This document shows, one piece after another, positions 22,512 to 35,168 of a stretch of 64,000 bases of DNA (within the stretch, counting starts at the first letter, position 1; each line of letters starts with the position of its first letter). The position numbers were made by a program, and so were the translations under genes. The DNA comes from Cryptomeria japonica. Its lineage: Eukaryota > Streptophyta > Pinopsida > Cupressales > Cupressaceae. Below the pieces are notes generated by a model. It was given only the letters and a program-made list of their open reading frames with translations. It made no database searches and was not told the DNA's origin. Location of the stretch: NCBI RefSeq assembly GCF_030272615.1, contig NC_081405.1, positions 576,275,752 through 576,339,751 on the forward strand, in the 5' to 3' direction.

Positions 22512-25168
22512 ATGTTATCAATAGCATTAAATGCTAAGGCATTGGAATCTGTTATCCTCTTGATAGAATCCAATAGAACCTTTGTTATGTTAGTGGGTTT
22601 GAATTCTCTTGTGGATGTTCTTGGTTCTACTATGGGTTTCCTCTCAATAGATGCTTGTCAAATTACCTTCGCTATTTCCTCTTTTTTTCCATCAGTAACT
22701 TCCACTTTACTTACATTTTATATCGGTTCCTCTATTTGTGTTTGTAACTCTTCTTTTGATTTTTCAGTCTGTACAAGTACCTCTTCAACTGTCAGTATCT
22801 CTGATTTCAGTTGCTCTATGTTATCCTTTGTTGGTTTCTCCATCTCTAGTTGCTCTGCTTGTTCTGGTATCTTAGTCTTCTAAGACTCAATAGTGTGTGC
22901 TGGTATCTGAAAGATCTTAGTGTGCTTAACATCATCTACCTTAACCTCTGCAGTCAACATATCTACAACAATGTTAATATCACGTGTATCCAAATTCATA
23001 GTGAAAATTATTTTAGACTTCGGGTTAGTATCATCATTAGTTGCCTTATTCGGTTGATTTTTTGTATCATTAGACTTTGGGTTAGTATCATCAGACTTCA
23101 GGTTAGTATCATCATTAGTTTACAGGGTGCACTGCCAATAATGCTTCAACTTTTAGCTTTTTATCTAGTGCCATTATTGACATCCTTTTAGCTTCTAGCC
23201 TTAAATATAAGTCATTCGCTAGATCCTCTACAACTTCAATCAAAACTTTTTCATAGATATCCAAATGCAAAATTATAATGGCCTCTATAGGGTCATTGTC
23301 TGAATAATTTTAAGAATGATAGTATTTATTCACATTGCAAAGATTTCTATCCTATGTTATCTCATTTACTAGTTCCTTCGATGTCAGGGTATCCGATGTC
23401 TTAGTCCTATTCGTCTTTGGTGTTAGTTTCTTTTTAGGTTCCCTAAGTGTCTGTTGCTTCTTCCTTAGTGTTCTAGTCATTTTGGGAGAAGGAGAGGGTA
23501 TCGGTGAGGGTTTCCTCTTCTTTCTTTCAACTCTTTTGAACTCTGCAACTTTCCCACTATCAGTATCTAAAGAAGTAACAACTGATGAAACATGAGCTTT
23601 CGGTTTCAATCCTTCCAGATCACTGGCAGATATACCACTTATGTTCATTACATTTTCTTTGACTTCCTTGGCCATCTTTGATGCATCTCTAATAAAATTT
23701 TCTCTTCATTTTCTCTTTTTTTGCATTGAAACAACACTCTCAATTGTCTCAACATTTCCAAATGTTTCTTCAGTTTGTTCTCTAGGTGCCTCAAGTAATG
23801 TTTTAGCATAAGTTTCAAGAATGTTGAGATCAACTTCATAACCCATTTCAGTAACCCAAATAGTTATATGACTAACTTCTTCCATCCATGTCTCATCACG
23901 TTTGATTACAAACCAGATTTGCTTGTCATACTTGTCTACTATGCTCTAGGGTAACCTTTCTCTATCTCTCATCTTAATCTAAATTTTTTTGATGTAATCT
24001 ATTATAATGTTGTCACAGTTGTAGTCCATACTGATGATAGGTCCCTTGATTTGTTTGCCTACCAAATGCCATATCCAAAGTCCTTATGACCAATACTGGG
24101 TATCTCTTTGGTGAAGTAAAGCATCAGACACACAAGAAGGTTACCAAAACAAAATGTCCCTTTGTTGTCACCCTTAATATTTTTCAGGTTGTCTATTAAT
24201 TCACCTTTAGTCCATTCACAAACCTCAATCTTAGCATTGTTCTTTACCATTTCATATGGATTATGAATACATAAGCTAGAAATCGAACTCAATCTATTTG
24301 CATGAGTTACTCTATATCCAAGTACCATACTCACCTATCTCACAATAGGATCAGTAATATAATTAACCCTAACAGATCTATTGTCAGATGTAGCTTCGGT
24401 TAACTCCATAACTCCCTTGTTAGGTATCTTCTTAGTTTTGTCAGGCCTACTACCGGTTGAGGCTAAGCCATTAACTGCCTTGATTGCTTCCTTAGAGATT
24501 TTAAAAACCAAGTTAAGCCACATGAGATCTCCATGAACTCTACTCAGAACTAGATGGACTACCTCCTTAGTAAATTCAGGTATGTTCAGTATCTCAATGA
24601 ATCCTAAGTCTTCAACTATCTTATTCTTCAGTTTAATTAAACCTTGTTCATTAGTAATGACACCACTATACATGTTCTCCAAATCATCAGTTCCTAGATT
24701 TTCTATATTGCAGTGAATGTAGATTCTAGGGTCTTCGGCAAAAGCGACACCCTTTGGAATTTTTGAAAACGATCCTATAGAATCATCTTGCTTGGCAATT
24801 TCAGGGATTAGTTTAAACACGAGCCTAGAGATCTTAACATTTTCTACCATAGTAGGGTTTGCAATAAATTCAAGCGCTGAAGATGAAGATGCCATTTCAA
24901 AAGATAAGTACCTCTTAGCTTGAAATCTTTAAATGCTTGAAAATCACTTCGCTTTTTTGCCTTATATTGCCCTTGCTCAAATTCACGCTCTCTAATTGTT
25001 TGAATGCTTGGTGAGTCAAAATGAGGGTTTTCTGGTGTTATATAGCAAAAGAGCTTTTCAAAAACTGCATTAAATGCTCATGAGTTAAGTGAAAACTTAA
25101 CATATCTGCCAGTAAAGAAGAAATGTGTTTTGTGACCATCAACCAAGGGTAGAATACATGATTATTCG

Positions 25169-26281
25169 TTAGTTAGATGAAGAATCTCCTACCAATGGAG
25201 GGTTACTCTGTTCTACCGATGCAGAGATAGATTCATCAACTCTCTGATCTCCCTTCTTAATCCATTGTTTTAAAAATTCTTGCTTTGTTTCATTTACCAT
25301 TTCTTTTCCCTTCACAATAGATCCTTTATTGTTTGCCGGTATAGTCTTGCTTCTACAAAATCTTGTAATATGCCCAATCTTGTTACATGCATAACAAGTT
25401 ACATTATTCCTCTGACTAACTTTTCCATATCCTTGACCGGTTTGTGTTCTGCATTGATTAGATAAATGCCCAAATCTACCACAAACATAGAATTTCACAT
25501 TCATTCTAAATGTTTTTGAATTGTGACCAACTTTATTGAATTTGAAACAATGACCAGTGGGTAAGTTTGTGTTCCGATTATTTCTAAATCTGCACTAATT
25601 TTCTCTATGACCAAACTTGTTGCAATTAAAATATTTCCCATTAAATTTATAACCATTAGATTGTCTTACCGATTTACTATGATCTTGATTGTTTGGAGTC
25701 CCGGAACTTTATCCATGTTGAAATCCAAGTCCAATTGTATCTCCATTAGGTTTTTTTATTTTCACCATGTCATCAAGTCTTTCTGAACTTTTCTTGAATT
25801 TTTTTTTGTGTTCATTTGTAGTGGTCAACTCATTTTTAAGAATTCCAACTTGTCTCACAAGCACCTCTTTATCATGTTGCATGTGAATCATATTTATCTT
25901 TAGCGTATCAATTTCATGATAATGTCTTAGATTTTCATTATCTCCATCATTAAGTCTTCGAGTCAAATCTTCTTCATTCTTATTTTTATCTTCAAGATCC
26001 TTACATAGCCTCATGGTTAAGTCTTGCATTTCATTCCTCATGTTAGTGTTTTCTTGCCTTAACTTGTCTACAATATCACTAAGAGTTTCCTTTTCATCAT
26101 CATGTTTATGCATTTTCTCATGAAGTTCTTTCCTCTTATTTTGTGCTATAAGCAAGTTCTCTTGAAATCCTTTAATGAATTCCTTATTAGTCCTCAGATC
26201 ATCTTCAAGTTTTATATTCTTCAATTTTTCTACATCAAAATCTTCAAGAGCTCCTTCCTACTATTTTCTTAAATTCTCCAT
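25169..26281 (-). pseudogene. Unit 2 ORF1, gag-like protein with coiled coil and CCHC knuckles
   Basis: It follows the primer site as in the other units. The upstream start codon is lost here (ATG to CTG), so the second methionine (26281) is used for the boundary. The coiled coil is open from 26224 to 25709. The first two knuckles are damaged by stops and lost cysteines. KFYVC..GHLSNQC and TCYAC..GHITRFC remain, with a basic tail rich in Lys and Asn (25169-25504). Stops and a frameshift lie between the coiled coil and the knuckles. Confidence 0.65.
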
Positions 26282-26338
26282 CTATACTGGTTTCAGAATC
26301 TTCCTCAAGATGTTAGGCTTATGCAAATAGAGGACCAA

Positions 26339-26350
26339 GCTCTACTACCA
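26339..26350 (-). other. Mutated tRNA-Met primer site beside LTR C
   Basis: TGGTAGTAGAGC differs from TGGTATCAGAGC at two bases. It is two bases from LTR C, the same spacing as in unit 3. Confidence 0.65.
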
Positions 26351-26352
26351 AT

Positions 26353-27169
26353 TGTTAGATTCAATGACTATCCCAAAGACACTAAGAGGGGGGGTGAATC
26401 AATATATCACTGGTTAGTTAAATATTTGAACTTATTTATATCTTTGCAACCCAAAATAATGTACGGTAAATAAGAAATAGTGCAGTAAATAGAAATAATA
26501 GAGATAGCATAAATGAACACCATAACACAAGATATTTTAAAGAGGAAACTTGGTGTGGGAAAAACCTTGGTGGGATTTGTGCCCCTTAATATTTACCCAC
26601 TGACCAATATGAATAAATACTACTTATAGTAGGGGCCTGCCCATGTAGGAAGGCCAACTTCCTCGAGCGCACTGCTCAAAAGAGTCTTTCTGACTACAAT
26701 ATGGATAATTAAATCCAATACAATGTACTACTCAAAATAGCATCTCTAATGCCTTGTTCAATACCGGTTTAAGCTTAATCAGATACCTTAACTAAAAACC
26801 TTTCACTGACTTTACATATACCAATAATAATTATCTATCCATTACCATTACAAAAGTGATCTACAAGATCGCATACATATATGAGTCTTTAAAATATACC
26901 AATTCGGCTTATAAATAATTAAATAATTAATTATATTTACAATATAATTCATATAAGAAAAACTTTATCCCATGTCATCCTGAGTGTAGGTATACTTCAT
27001 TTCCGATGTAATCTGGATGCCGGTGAAAGTGCATACCGGTGCTGATGCCTGTCGGTGCATGATGTCTATGATTCTGGTGCATGTGTAGAGACCTATTACC
27101 AGTTTGTTTCTAGTTGGTTGCCATCAATGACAACATCAACTATTCTCATTAGAGTGTATAATGCCAACA
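26353..27169 (-). repeat. LTR C (inner LTR shared by units 2 and 3)
   Basis: 817 bases from TGTTAGATTC to ATGCCAACA, with the canonical inverted ends. It has a primer site on the left and a polypurine tract on the right, so it serves two neighbouring units. The G-run is 7 bases here, against 10-11 in A, B and D. Confidence 0.85.
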
Positions 27170-27183
27170 ATTTCCCCCTTCGG
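27170..27183 (-). other. Polypurine tract, unit 3
   Basis: The minus strand reads CCGAAGGGGGAAAT directly before LTR C, a mildly mutated form of the unit 1 and 2 tract. Confidence 0.7.
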
Positions 27184-27961
27184 AATTGATGCCAACACTC
27201 ATGAGAAAAATCCAAAACTGCTATTCAAAAAATGAAATCCAAAAAGAAGTGTGCTCCCCCTGAGCAAGTGATCTCCTCTATGAATTTATTTTCTCCATAC
27301 TACTTATTTTTTCTCCATACTACTACTCCGCCTTTGACATTAATGGCAAAGGATGTAAAAAAGAATCAAAGAATACAAAAATGCTACCTCATCGCCTGTA
27401 ACCGATTGGTTACAATTTGAAAAACGTCTGCAAAAAATAGATTTAGGCTTTGCATGAATTTGTTGTTGTCAGAGAGAATGGTCTTAGTTTGCTATATCAT
27501 GTCAGTTAGATAGTGCATTTGTTGCTCTAGTGACCGTTCTCCTTGAACTGTTGCCTTTGACAACTCAACCTGTTGAGTAATGAGACTGTCCAATTTTGGA
27601 TCAAGTTTAATTTTGAGTTCTCGGGCTTTCAACGTTATACTTTCTTTCTCTTTCTCAAGTTTCTCCAACTTCTCCTCAAAAAATGTCAATTCCTGCTCAA
27701 AAATTGAGAAAAGTCCCGAAGAACCTATCAAATTACCTGCAACATCATCAATTTTTTTTTGTGTCTTCTTGATTTCCTCATCTATATCCTCTATCAGACA
27801 GGGAGGCTTGCAAGCTTCTCTATATAGCTCCTTATATTCCAAACTTTTTGAGTTGAGTACTGGTAATAAAGAATCCATGTGCTCATTACAGTTTATGATG
27901 GTTTTCTCAAAGAACTCTCCTTTCTCTTTTTCTACTCTCTCCTTAACTATTTCTTCATTCA

Positions 27962-29051
27962 CCTTATCAATAGTTATGATATTTTTAGCAATGAATTGGG
28001 ACAATGTGTCCATTTTACTGAAAGAATCATTAATGTGATTTATCTTACAGGTAGGTGCAATCATTTTCAAGAGAGGTAATTTGTTATCCTTAGCTTTAAA
28101 TGCTAAGGCATTACAATCTGTTATCCTCTTGATAGAATCCATTAGAAACTCTATTATGTTATGGGTCTGAATTCTCCAATGGATGTTCCTGGTTCTTCTA
28201 TGGGTTTCCTCACAACAGATGCTTGCCCAATTGCCTTCACTATTTCTTCTTTATTTCCATCAGTCGCTTCAACTTTACTTACATTTTCTATCGGTTCCTC
28301 TGTCTGTGTTTGTACCTCTTTTTTTTATTTTTCAGTTTATAAAAGTACCTCTTCAACTACCTGTTTCTCTAATTCCAGTTGCTTTGTGTTATCCTCTATT
28401 GGTTTCTTAGTCTCTAGTTGCTCTTCTTGTGCCAGTATCTCAGTCTTCTGAGAGTCAACAATGTGTGTCGGTATCTCAGACATCTTACTGTCCTTAACAT
28501 CATCTGCCTTATCAAAAGTTATGATATTTTAAGCAATGAATTTGGACAATGTGTCCAATTTACTAAAAGAATCATTAATGTGATCTATCTTATAGGTAGG
28601 TGCAATCATTTTCAAGATAGGTAATGTGTTATGAGTAGCCTTGAATGCTAAGGCATTACAATTTGTTATCCTCTTGATAAAATCCAATAGAACCTCTGTT
28701 ATGTTAGTGGGTCTAAATTATCAAGTGGATGTTCTCTGTTCTTCTTTGGGTGTCCTCTCAATGGATGCTTGCCCAATTATCTTCACTATTTCTTCTTTAT
28801 TTTGATCAGTTGCTTCCACTTTACTTACATTTTCTACCGGTTCATCTGTCTATATTTGTACCTCTTCTTTTGATTTTTTAGTCTATAAAAGTACCTCTTC
28901 AACTGCCTGTTTCTCTAATTCCGGTTTCTTTGTGTTATCCTCTATTGGTTTCTCACTCTCTGGTTGCTCTGCTTGTGTCAGTTTTTCAGTCTTCTAAGAG
29001 TCAACAATGTGTGTCGGTATCTCAGAGATCTTACTATCCTTAGTATCATCA
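27962..29051. repeat. 545-bp tandem duplication inside unit 3 ORF2
   Basis: Copies at about 27962-28506 and 28507-29051 both begin CCTTATCAA and both contain GACAATGTGTCC, ATGCTAAGGCATTACAAT and ATGCTTGCCCAATT at matching offsets. Unit 1 has a single copy (about 8880-9370). Confidence 0.8.
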
Positions 29052-32000
29052 TGAGTTACTTCATCAATTGCCTTATTCAGTCAATTTTTTGTATGTTCCA
29101 GTGATGTTGAAGTTAATGGAGGGGTGTCCTAAGCCGGTAGAGGGATGTTATATGTTACCTTTATAGAAGGTACACCACCAATATTTCATTTCCCGTTGTC
29201 CACTCGGTACACCTTAGCAAAATATTTGTCTATTTTTTGTCTTTCCTTTTCCTCTTTCTTTTCCTTTTCAACAAAAAAGATCCCATTTGTTTGTAGTCTC
29301 ATCAACAATCTCCTTAACTCTACCAGCCATTAGGCTTACTTGTTGATGTCCATTGACAAAAACTGACCGGTTTGCTTTAGAGATTAGCACATCAATTTCC
29401 TCTCTAGAGTTTACAGGGTGCACTACCAATAATGCTTTAACTTTTATCTTTTTATCTAGTTCCATTACTAACATCCTTTTAGCTTCTAGCCTGAAATATA
29501 AGTCATTTGGTAGATCCTCTACAACTTCAATCAAAACCTTTTCATAGATATCTAAATGCAAAATTATACTAGCCTCTATAGTGTCCTTGTCTAATTATTT
29601 GTAAGAATGATAGTATTTATTCACATTGCAAAGATTTCCATCCCATGTTATCTCATTTACCAATTCCTCCGGTGTCAGGGTATCCTATGTCTTAGTTTGT
29701 TTCTTCTTTGGTGTTAGTTTCTTTTTAGGTTCCCTAACTCCTTATTGCTTCTTACATAGTGTTCTAGTCCTTTTGGGAGAAGGAGAGGGTACCGGTGAGG
29801 GTTTACTCTTCTTTCTTTCAACTCTTTTGAACTCTGCAGCTTTCCCACTATCAGTATCTGAAGAAGTAACAACCGGTGAAACATGAGCTTCTGGTTTCAA
29901 TCCTTCCAGATCACTGGCAGATATACCACTTATGTTCATTACATTTTCTTTGAATTCCTTGGCCATCTTGGATACATCTCTGATAAACTTTTCTCTTCTA
30001 TTTTTCTGTTTTTGCATTGAAATAACACTCTCAATGGTCTCAACATTTCCAAAGGTTTCTTCAATTGGTTCTCTAGGTGCATCAAGTAATGTTTTAGAAT
30101 ATATTTCAAGAATGCTTAGATCAACTTCATCACCCATTTCAGTAACCCAAATAGTTCTAGGGACAAGTGCTTCCATCCATGTCTCATCACGTTTGATTAC
30201 AAACCAGATTTTCTTGTCATACTTGTCTACTATGCTTTGGGGTATCCTTTTTCTAGCTCTCATCTTAGTCTGAAAGTTTTTGAAGTAATCTTTTATAATG
30301 TTGTTAGTATTGGAGTCCATACTGGTGATAGCTTCCTTAATTTTTTTGCCTACCGGGATGTCATATCCAAAGTCCTTATGACCAATATCAGGTATCTCTT
30401 TGGTGAAGTAAAGCATTAGACAAACAAGAAGGTTGCCAAAATGAAATGTCCCTTTCTTGTCACCCTTCATCTTTTTCAGGTAGTCTAATAATTCATCTTT
30501 AATCCATTCAAAAACATCAATCTTAGCATTGTTATTTACCATTTCATATTCGTTATGAATACATAACCTGGAAACTAAATTAAATCTGTTTGGATGAGTT
30601 ACTATGTATCCAAGTACCATACTCACATATATCACAATAGGATCAGTAATGTTATTAACCCTAAGAGATCTATTAGCATATGTAACTCCTCTTAACTCCA
30701 TAACTCCCTTGTTAGGTATCTTCTTAGTTTTTTTGGGCCTACTATCGGTTGAGGGTAAGCCAGTAACTACCTTGATTGCTTCCTTGGAGATTTTAAAAAC
30801 ATAGTCAAGCCACTTGAACTCTCCATGAACTCTACTGAGAACTAGATGGACTACCTCCTTAGGAATTTCAGGTATGTTTAGTATCTCAATGAATCCTAAG
30901 TCTTCAACTATCTTCTGCTCCGGTTTAATTAAACCTTGTTCATCAGTATTGACACCACTATAAATGTTCTTGAAATCATTGGTTCCTAGATTTTTTATGT
31001 TGCAGTGAATGTAGATTCTAGGGTCCTTGGCAAAAGCGACACCCTTCAGAATTTTTGAAAAAGCTTCGATAGAATCATCTTGGTTGGCAATTTCAGGGAT
31101 GATTTTAAATACGAGCCTAGGTGATAGGGAGTTTGGTAGGTAAGAGCTCACAAGGCTAGTTACTCAAAAGGGTCAATTTATTGACTAAGTACTTATAGAT
31201 TCTGTTGCATATGATTCCTCAATTTGCCTGATTGTCTTGTTGCCAAATGCTCCATGGTTTTCCTGCCTAGCAAACTCCCTTATTGGTGATGACTCTTTCC
31301 CATGCACAAAACTACTCAAAATGCTTAACCCTTCCAACTACTCTTGCTCATGCTTGGATCTTGGGTCCTTTGACCTTCAGTTTCAATGTGTACTAGGGGT
31401 CTTCCACATGAAAATGTAGGGGTAGTAAGGTCTTGTACACCTTTGGATGCTCATAACCTTATTTGAGGACTATGACCCATAACTTCCTCAAATTCACTAA
31501 CAAGGCTCAACTACCCCGAATGAGGCTGCACACTATCTTGGAGTCCCAATTTACACTTGGTGGATTTCTTGGAATGTTTTAATTATGTTTTATAGGCCCA
31601 AGTTTCATTTTCCAACCGCATTGATACAATTTTGCAAAAATTTCCAATTTTGTGTGTTATGCAGCAGGGCTACTAGCTCTCGGAGGCCTAATTGGCCCTT
31701 TTTTGCTCTCACTAGTCAACGATGGCCTTTTTAACCACAAAGAAAGTTTGGGATGATGTATTAGGGGTGTATGCTCAAGGATGTTTGAGGTTTAGCGCAC
31801 TGTTAGTGTAATTTTCAGACTGTCCACTTTTTATGGCATATTTGGAGGGTTTAGTGAGGGTTTGGGCTTGCATTGTTTGATTTGTATTCCCCTACATGAA
31901 CCAAGGCCTAAAACTATCTAAGAGGGTCTATCACACCTTGGATAACCCTATCCAAGTCACTACCACTTGCCATTTTGCTAAACACTTGGCACACAAGAAG

Positions 32001-32062
32001 GAAAACAGTGAATTGCCTCTGCCACTGTTCTTTTTACTATCTTTTACCAGTCAGTAACTTAT

Positions 32063-32832
32063 CCTCTTGGAAACATGCTTAGGTGCTTGACAAAGGACTA
32101 TGGATAGAGTTAGAATCAGGTCATTCATCAAGCAAAATATGCCTACAATGATAGTGTTAACCAGTCTATAGGTAAAAGTCCATTTGAAGTTGTTTATGGT
32201 ATGCATCCAAGGGGTATATTGGAGTTAATGGATATCACTAACTTGCAGCATAGGAGTGGGACAATAGATGACATGGCTCATTCCATGAAGGAGGTTCATG
32301 AGAAAGCGAGACAAGCTCTTCAAGACACCTCTCAAAAAGTCAAGGCAAGAGTGGATGCTACAAAGAGAGATGTTCAGTTTTCCATACGTGACTATGTAAT
32401 GGTTCATTTGAATAAGGCAAGGCTACAAAAGGGAATTCCAAGAAAGCTTCAGATGAGGAGGATAGGCCCTTGCAAGATCTTGGCTAAGTATGGGTCTAAT
32501 TCTTATAAAGTTGATTTTCCTACTAATGTTGCTTTGTCCCCCATTTTTAATGTAGCATATCTGATTTCTTTTAAAGGTCAACCACTTGAGGAGATTCAAA
32601 GAGTTTCAGATGTCTCTCAATCCCTTTCTGATCTATCTCCCCTTCTCTTTTTTTTCCCCATGTTGAACAGGTTCTAGACTCCAGAGTTCTCAAAAGGACA
32701 AGGAATCACACTTACATGGAGAATCTCATCAAGTGGAAGGATCAACCTATCTCTAAGGCCACTTGGATACCTGTAGCTGACTTTCAAAAACTTGGCATTC
32801 CTTCTTCTTTGCTACCTCAAGGAGTCACATGA
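32063..32832 (+). pseudogene. Chromovirus integrase C-terminus and chromodomain remnant
   Basis: Starting near GNMLRCL, the frame shows the gypsy integrase tail (YAYNDSVNQS, SPFEVVYGMHPRGILEL), then the conserved GPF-like QMRRIGPCKIL..SYKVDFP segment. After a frameshift near 32655 a chromodomain-like ending follows (NLIKWKDQPISKATWIP), stopping at 32832. Two early stops are present at about 32100. In chromoviruses the chromodomain guides integration to marked chromatin. This copy lacks RT, RNase H and the integrase catalytic core. Confidence 0.75.
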
Positions 32833-32854
32833 CTTCTTTGTTTTTGGGGGAGTA

Positions 32855-33610
32855 TGGTGCAGGAGCACCTAGTTGAGTCAAACTCCCATTTTTGGGTATT
32901 TCATATTTTTATGTTTGTAAATTCTTGTGTTAGGTTGTTTTGGTTTCATTTAATTTCAATCATTTTGAAGCAAGTTATGCAAGATTTGGTGAAAATTGTC
33001 AAAAAAACCTCCAAATTGTGGTTTGTGGAGAGTTTCACTAAACTATTTTTAATGCACCATTGGAAATTGTTGAAACTTTGGTGTTTGATATAGGGTTGAA
33101 TTATAGTTCAAATTAATTGAGTTTTAATGTGATTGATTAAGCATTTTATGATATATTTGATGCCCTAGGCGAACTGGGAATGCAGATTTCTTGTTTTTTC
33201 TATAATAGTCAAAATGGTCTCGGTGCAGAGACCATAAATCGTAACTCCACTGTTGGATTGTTATAAATGTTGGATATTGCTTGAGAAACCTAGTTTTCTA
33301 TAGCCTCACTGAAGCGATCATCCAAATATGCTCGGGTTTGAAAGTTATTAATAACTGATTACGGGTCTATCAAACTATCAATAACTGGGATAGCATAATG
33401 CATTGTTTGGGTCTTGAATAATGTTTAAAGGGTTATAAATGATATGAAAGATTTGATATTGGATTGGTTGGTTGATAGTAATATTTTTAGATTCCTCAAA
33501 CATATCAAGGTTGCAGATTGATGATTATTTTGGGTCATTGAGCACCCTAGGATTGGGACTCCATGGTTGATTTGGGGTTCTTGGTTGGTTTTTTATGATG
33601 CTCTGCATCA
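32855..33610 (+). repeat. 3' LTR of the chimeric insertion
   Basis: It starts TGGTGCAGGAGCACC after a G-rich polypurine tract (32841-32852) and ends GATGCTCTGCATCA. The ends are imperfect inverted repeats. No matching LTR is seen at 31122. Confidence 0.6.
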
Positions 33611-33985
33611 CTAGGGCACTTAACATTTTCTACCACACTAGGGTTTGCAATAAACTCAGGTGCAGATGATGAAGATGCAATTTTGAAAGAAAAATACCTC
33701 TTAGCTTGAAATCCTTGAATGCCTGAAAAATCACTTCGCTGCTTCACCTTAGATTGCCCTTGCTCAATTTCACACTCTCTGATTGTTCGAATTCTTGGTG
33801 AGTCTAAATGAGGGTTTTCCGGTCTTATATAACCAAAAAATTCTTCGAACACTGCATTAAATGCTTGTCGGTTAAGTGAAAACTTAACATATCTACTAGT
33901 AAAGAAGAAATGTGTCTTCTTACCATCAACCGAGGGTAGAATGCATGATTTTCAACTTGCTGCAATACCCCCTAAGGATTATTCC

Positions 33986-35097
33986 TTAGTTAGATGAAGA
34001 ATCTCTTACCGATGGAGGGTTACTCTATTCTACAGGTGCAGAGACAAATTCATCAACTCTCTGATCTCCCTTCTTAATCCATTATTTTGAAAATTCTTGC
34101 TTTATTTCATTTACCTTTTCTTTTCCCTTCAAGCTAGACCCTTTATTGTTTGTCGATATAGTCTTGCTTCTACAAAATCTTGCAATATGCCCAATCTTGT
34201 TACATGCATAACAAGTTACATTGTTCCTTTGAATAGGTTTTCCATATCCTTGACCTGTTTGAGTTATGCATTGATTAGATAAATGCCCAAATCTACCACA
34301 AACATAGCATTTCACATTCATTTTGCAATTTTCCAAATTGTGACCAAGTTTATTGCATTTGGAACAATGACCGATGGGTAAGTTTGAATTTTGATTATTT
34401 CTAAACCTACACTGATTTTCTCTATGACAAAACTTGTTGAAATTAAATCATTTCCCATTAAATTTATAAGCATTAGGTTGTCTTACCAGTTTACTGTGAT
34501 CTTGATTGTTTGCAGTCCTAGAACTTCTCCATGTTCAAATCCAAGTCCAATTGTATCTCCATCGGGTTTTTGTCTTTTCACCATGTCATCAAGTTTTTCT
34601 GAACTTTTCTTGAATTTCTCTTTGTGTTCATTTGCAGTGATCAACTCAGTTTCAAGAATTCCAACTTGTCTCACAAGCTCCTCTTTATCATGTTGCATGT
34701 GAATCAAATTTATCTTTAGCATATCAATTTCATGGCAAAGTCTAAAATTTTCATTACCTCGATCATTGAGTCTTCTAGTCAAATATTCTTCATTCTTTGT
34801 TTTGTCTTCAAGATCCTTACATAGCCTCATGGTTAAGTCCTGCATTTGATTCCTCATGTTTGTGTTCTCTTGCCTTAACTTGTCTACAATATCACTAAGA
34901 GTTTCCTTTTCTTCATCATGTTTTTGCATTTTCTCATGAAGTTCTTTCCTCTCATTTTGTGCTCTAACCAGGTTCTCCTGGAGTCCTTTAATGAATTCCT
35001 TAGCAATCCTTAGATCATCTACAAGTTGGATAGTCTTAAATTTTTCTTCATCAAAATCTTCAAGAGCTCCTTCCAACTGTTTTCTTAAATTCTTCAT
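33986..35097 (-). pseudogene. Unit 3 ORF1, best-preserved gag-like copy
   Basis: It starts at 35097 (MKNLRKQ), 58 bases from the intact primer site. The coiled coil stays open to 34483, about 200 residues of Lys/Glu heptads (ELHEKMQKHDEEKETL, DKLRQENTNMRNQM). A frameshift lies near 34500. The first knuckle is degraded; HCSKC..GHNLENC, KCYVC..GHLSNQC and TCYAC..GHIARFC are complete (34082-34380). The architecture is a self-assembling coiled coil followed by RNA-binding knuckles, as in gag proteins, but without a recognisable plant gag domain. Confidence 0.7.
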
Positions 35098-35154
35098 CTG
35101 TACTGATTTAAGAACCTTCCTCAAGTTGTTAGGCTTATGCAAATAGAGGACCAA

Positions 35155-35166
35155 GCTCTGATACCA
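35155..35166 (-). other. Intact tRNA-Met primer site beside LTR D
   Basis: The minus strand reads TGGTATCAGAGC exactly, two bases from LTR D. It is the only unmutated primer site in the array. Confidence 0.85.
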
Positions 35167-35168
35167 GT

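Larger units (their letters stand above)
13981..24895 (-). pseudogene. Unit 2 ORF2, split by a 7.8 kb gypsy element
   Basis: The start at 24895 (MASSSSALEFIANP) matches units 1 and 3, and the end at 13981 is the same AMR-stop. The frame is interrupted by the element at 14681-22511, inserted in the coiled-coil part. The N-terminal 24335-24895 stretch is intact over 186 residues, including YIHCNIENLG and EDLGFIEILNI. A three-fold DDTNPKS-like heptapeptide repeat is seen at about 23010-23120, where units 1 and 3 differ in sequence. Frame changes and stops elsewhere make it non-functional. Role unknown, as for the other copies. Confidence 0.6.
31122..33610 (+). mobile_element. Chimeric chromovirus insertion in unit 3
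   Basis: CTAGG occurs at both edges (31117-31121 and 33611-33615), and uninterrupted unit 1 has it once (near 11410). The right end is a canonical 3' LTR (32855-33610) after a polypurine tract, following integrase and chromodomain remnants. The left 940 bases have no similarity to that LTR, no primer site and no reading frame that I recognise. The 5' part is therefore from another source, or heavily rearranged. Confidence 0.7.
27384..33681 (-). pseudogene. Unit 3 ORF2, split by a 2.5 kb insertion
   Basis: The first codon is ATT instead of ATG (33681). Coding runs to 33616, is interrupted by 31122-33610, resumes at 31121 and ends at the AMR-stop at 27384. This copy has the longest open portion, 469 residues from 31151 to 29742. 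It covers the conserved N-terminal domain (YIHCNIKNLG, EDLGFIEILNI, VTGLPSTDSRP, GTFHFGNLLVCLMLYF) and the basic Ser/Pro linker (KPSPVPSPSPKRTRT). The C-terminal coiled coil is open over 216 residues (28142-27492). A 545-bp tandem duplication sits between them (27962-29051). No catalytic motif is recognisable. Confidence 0.65.
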
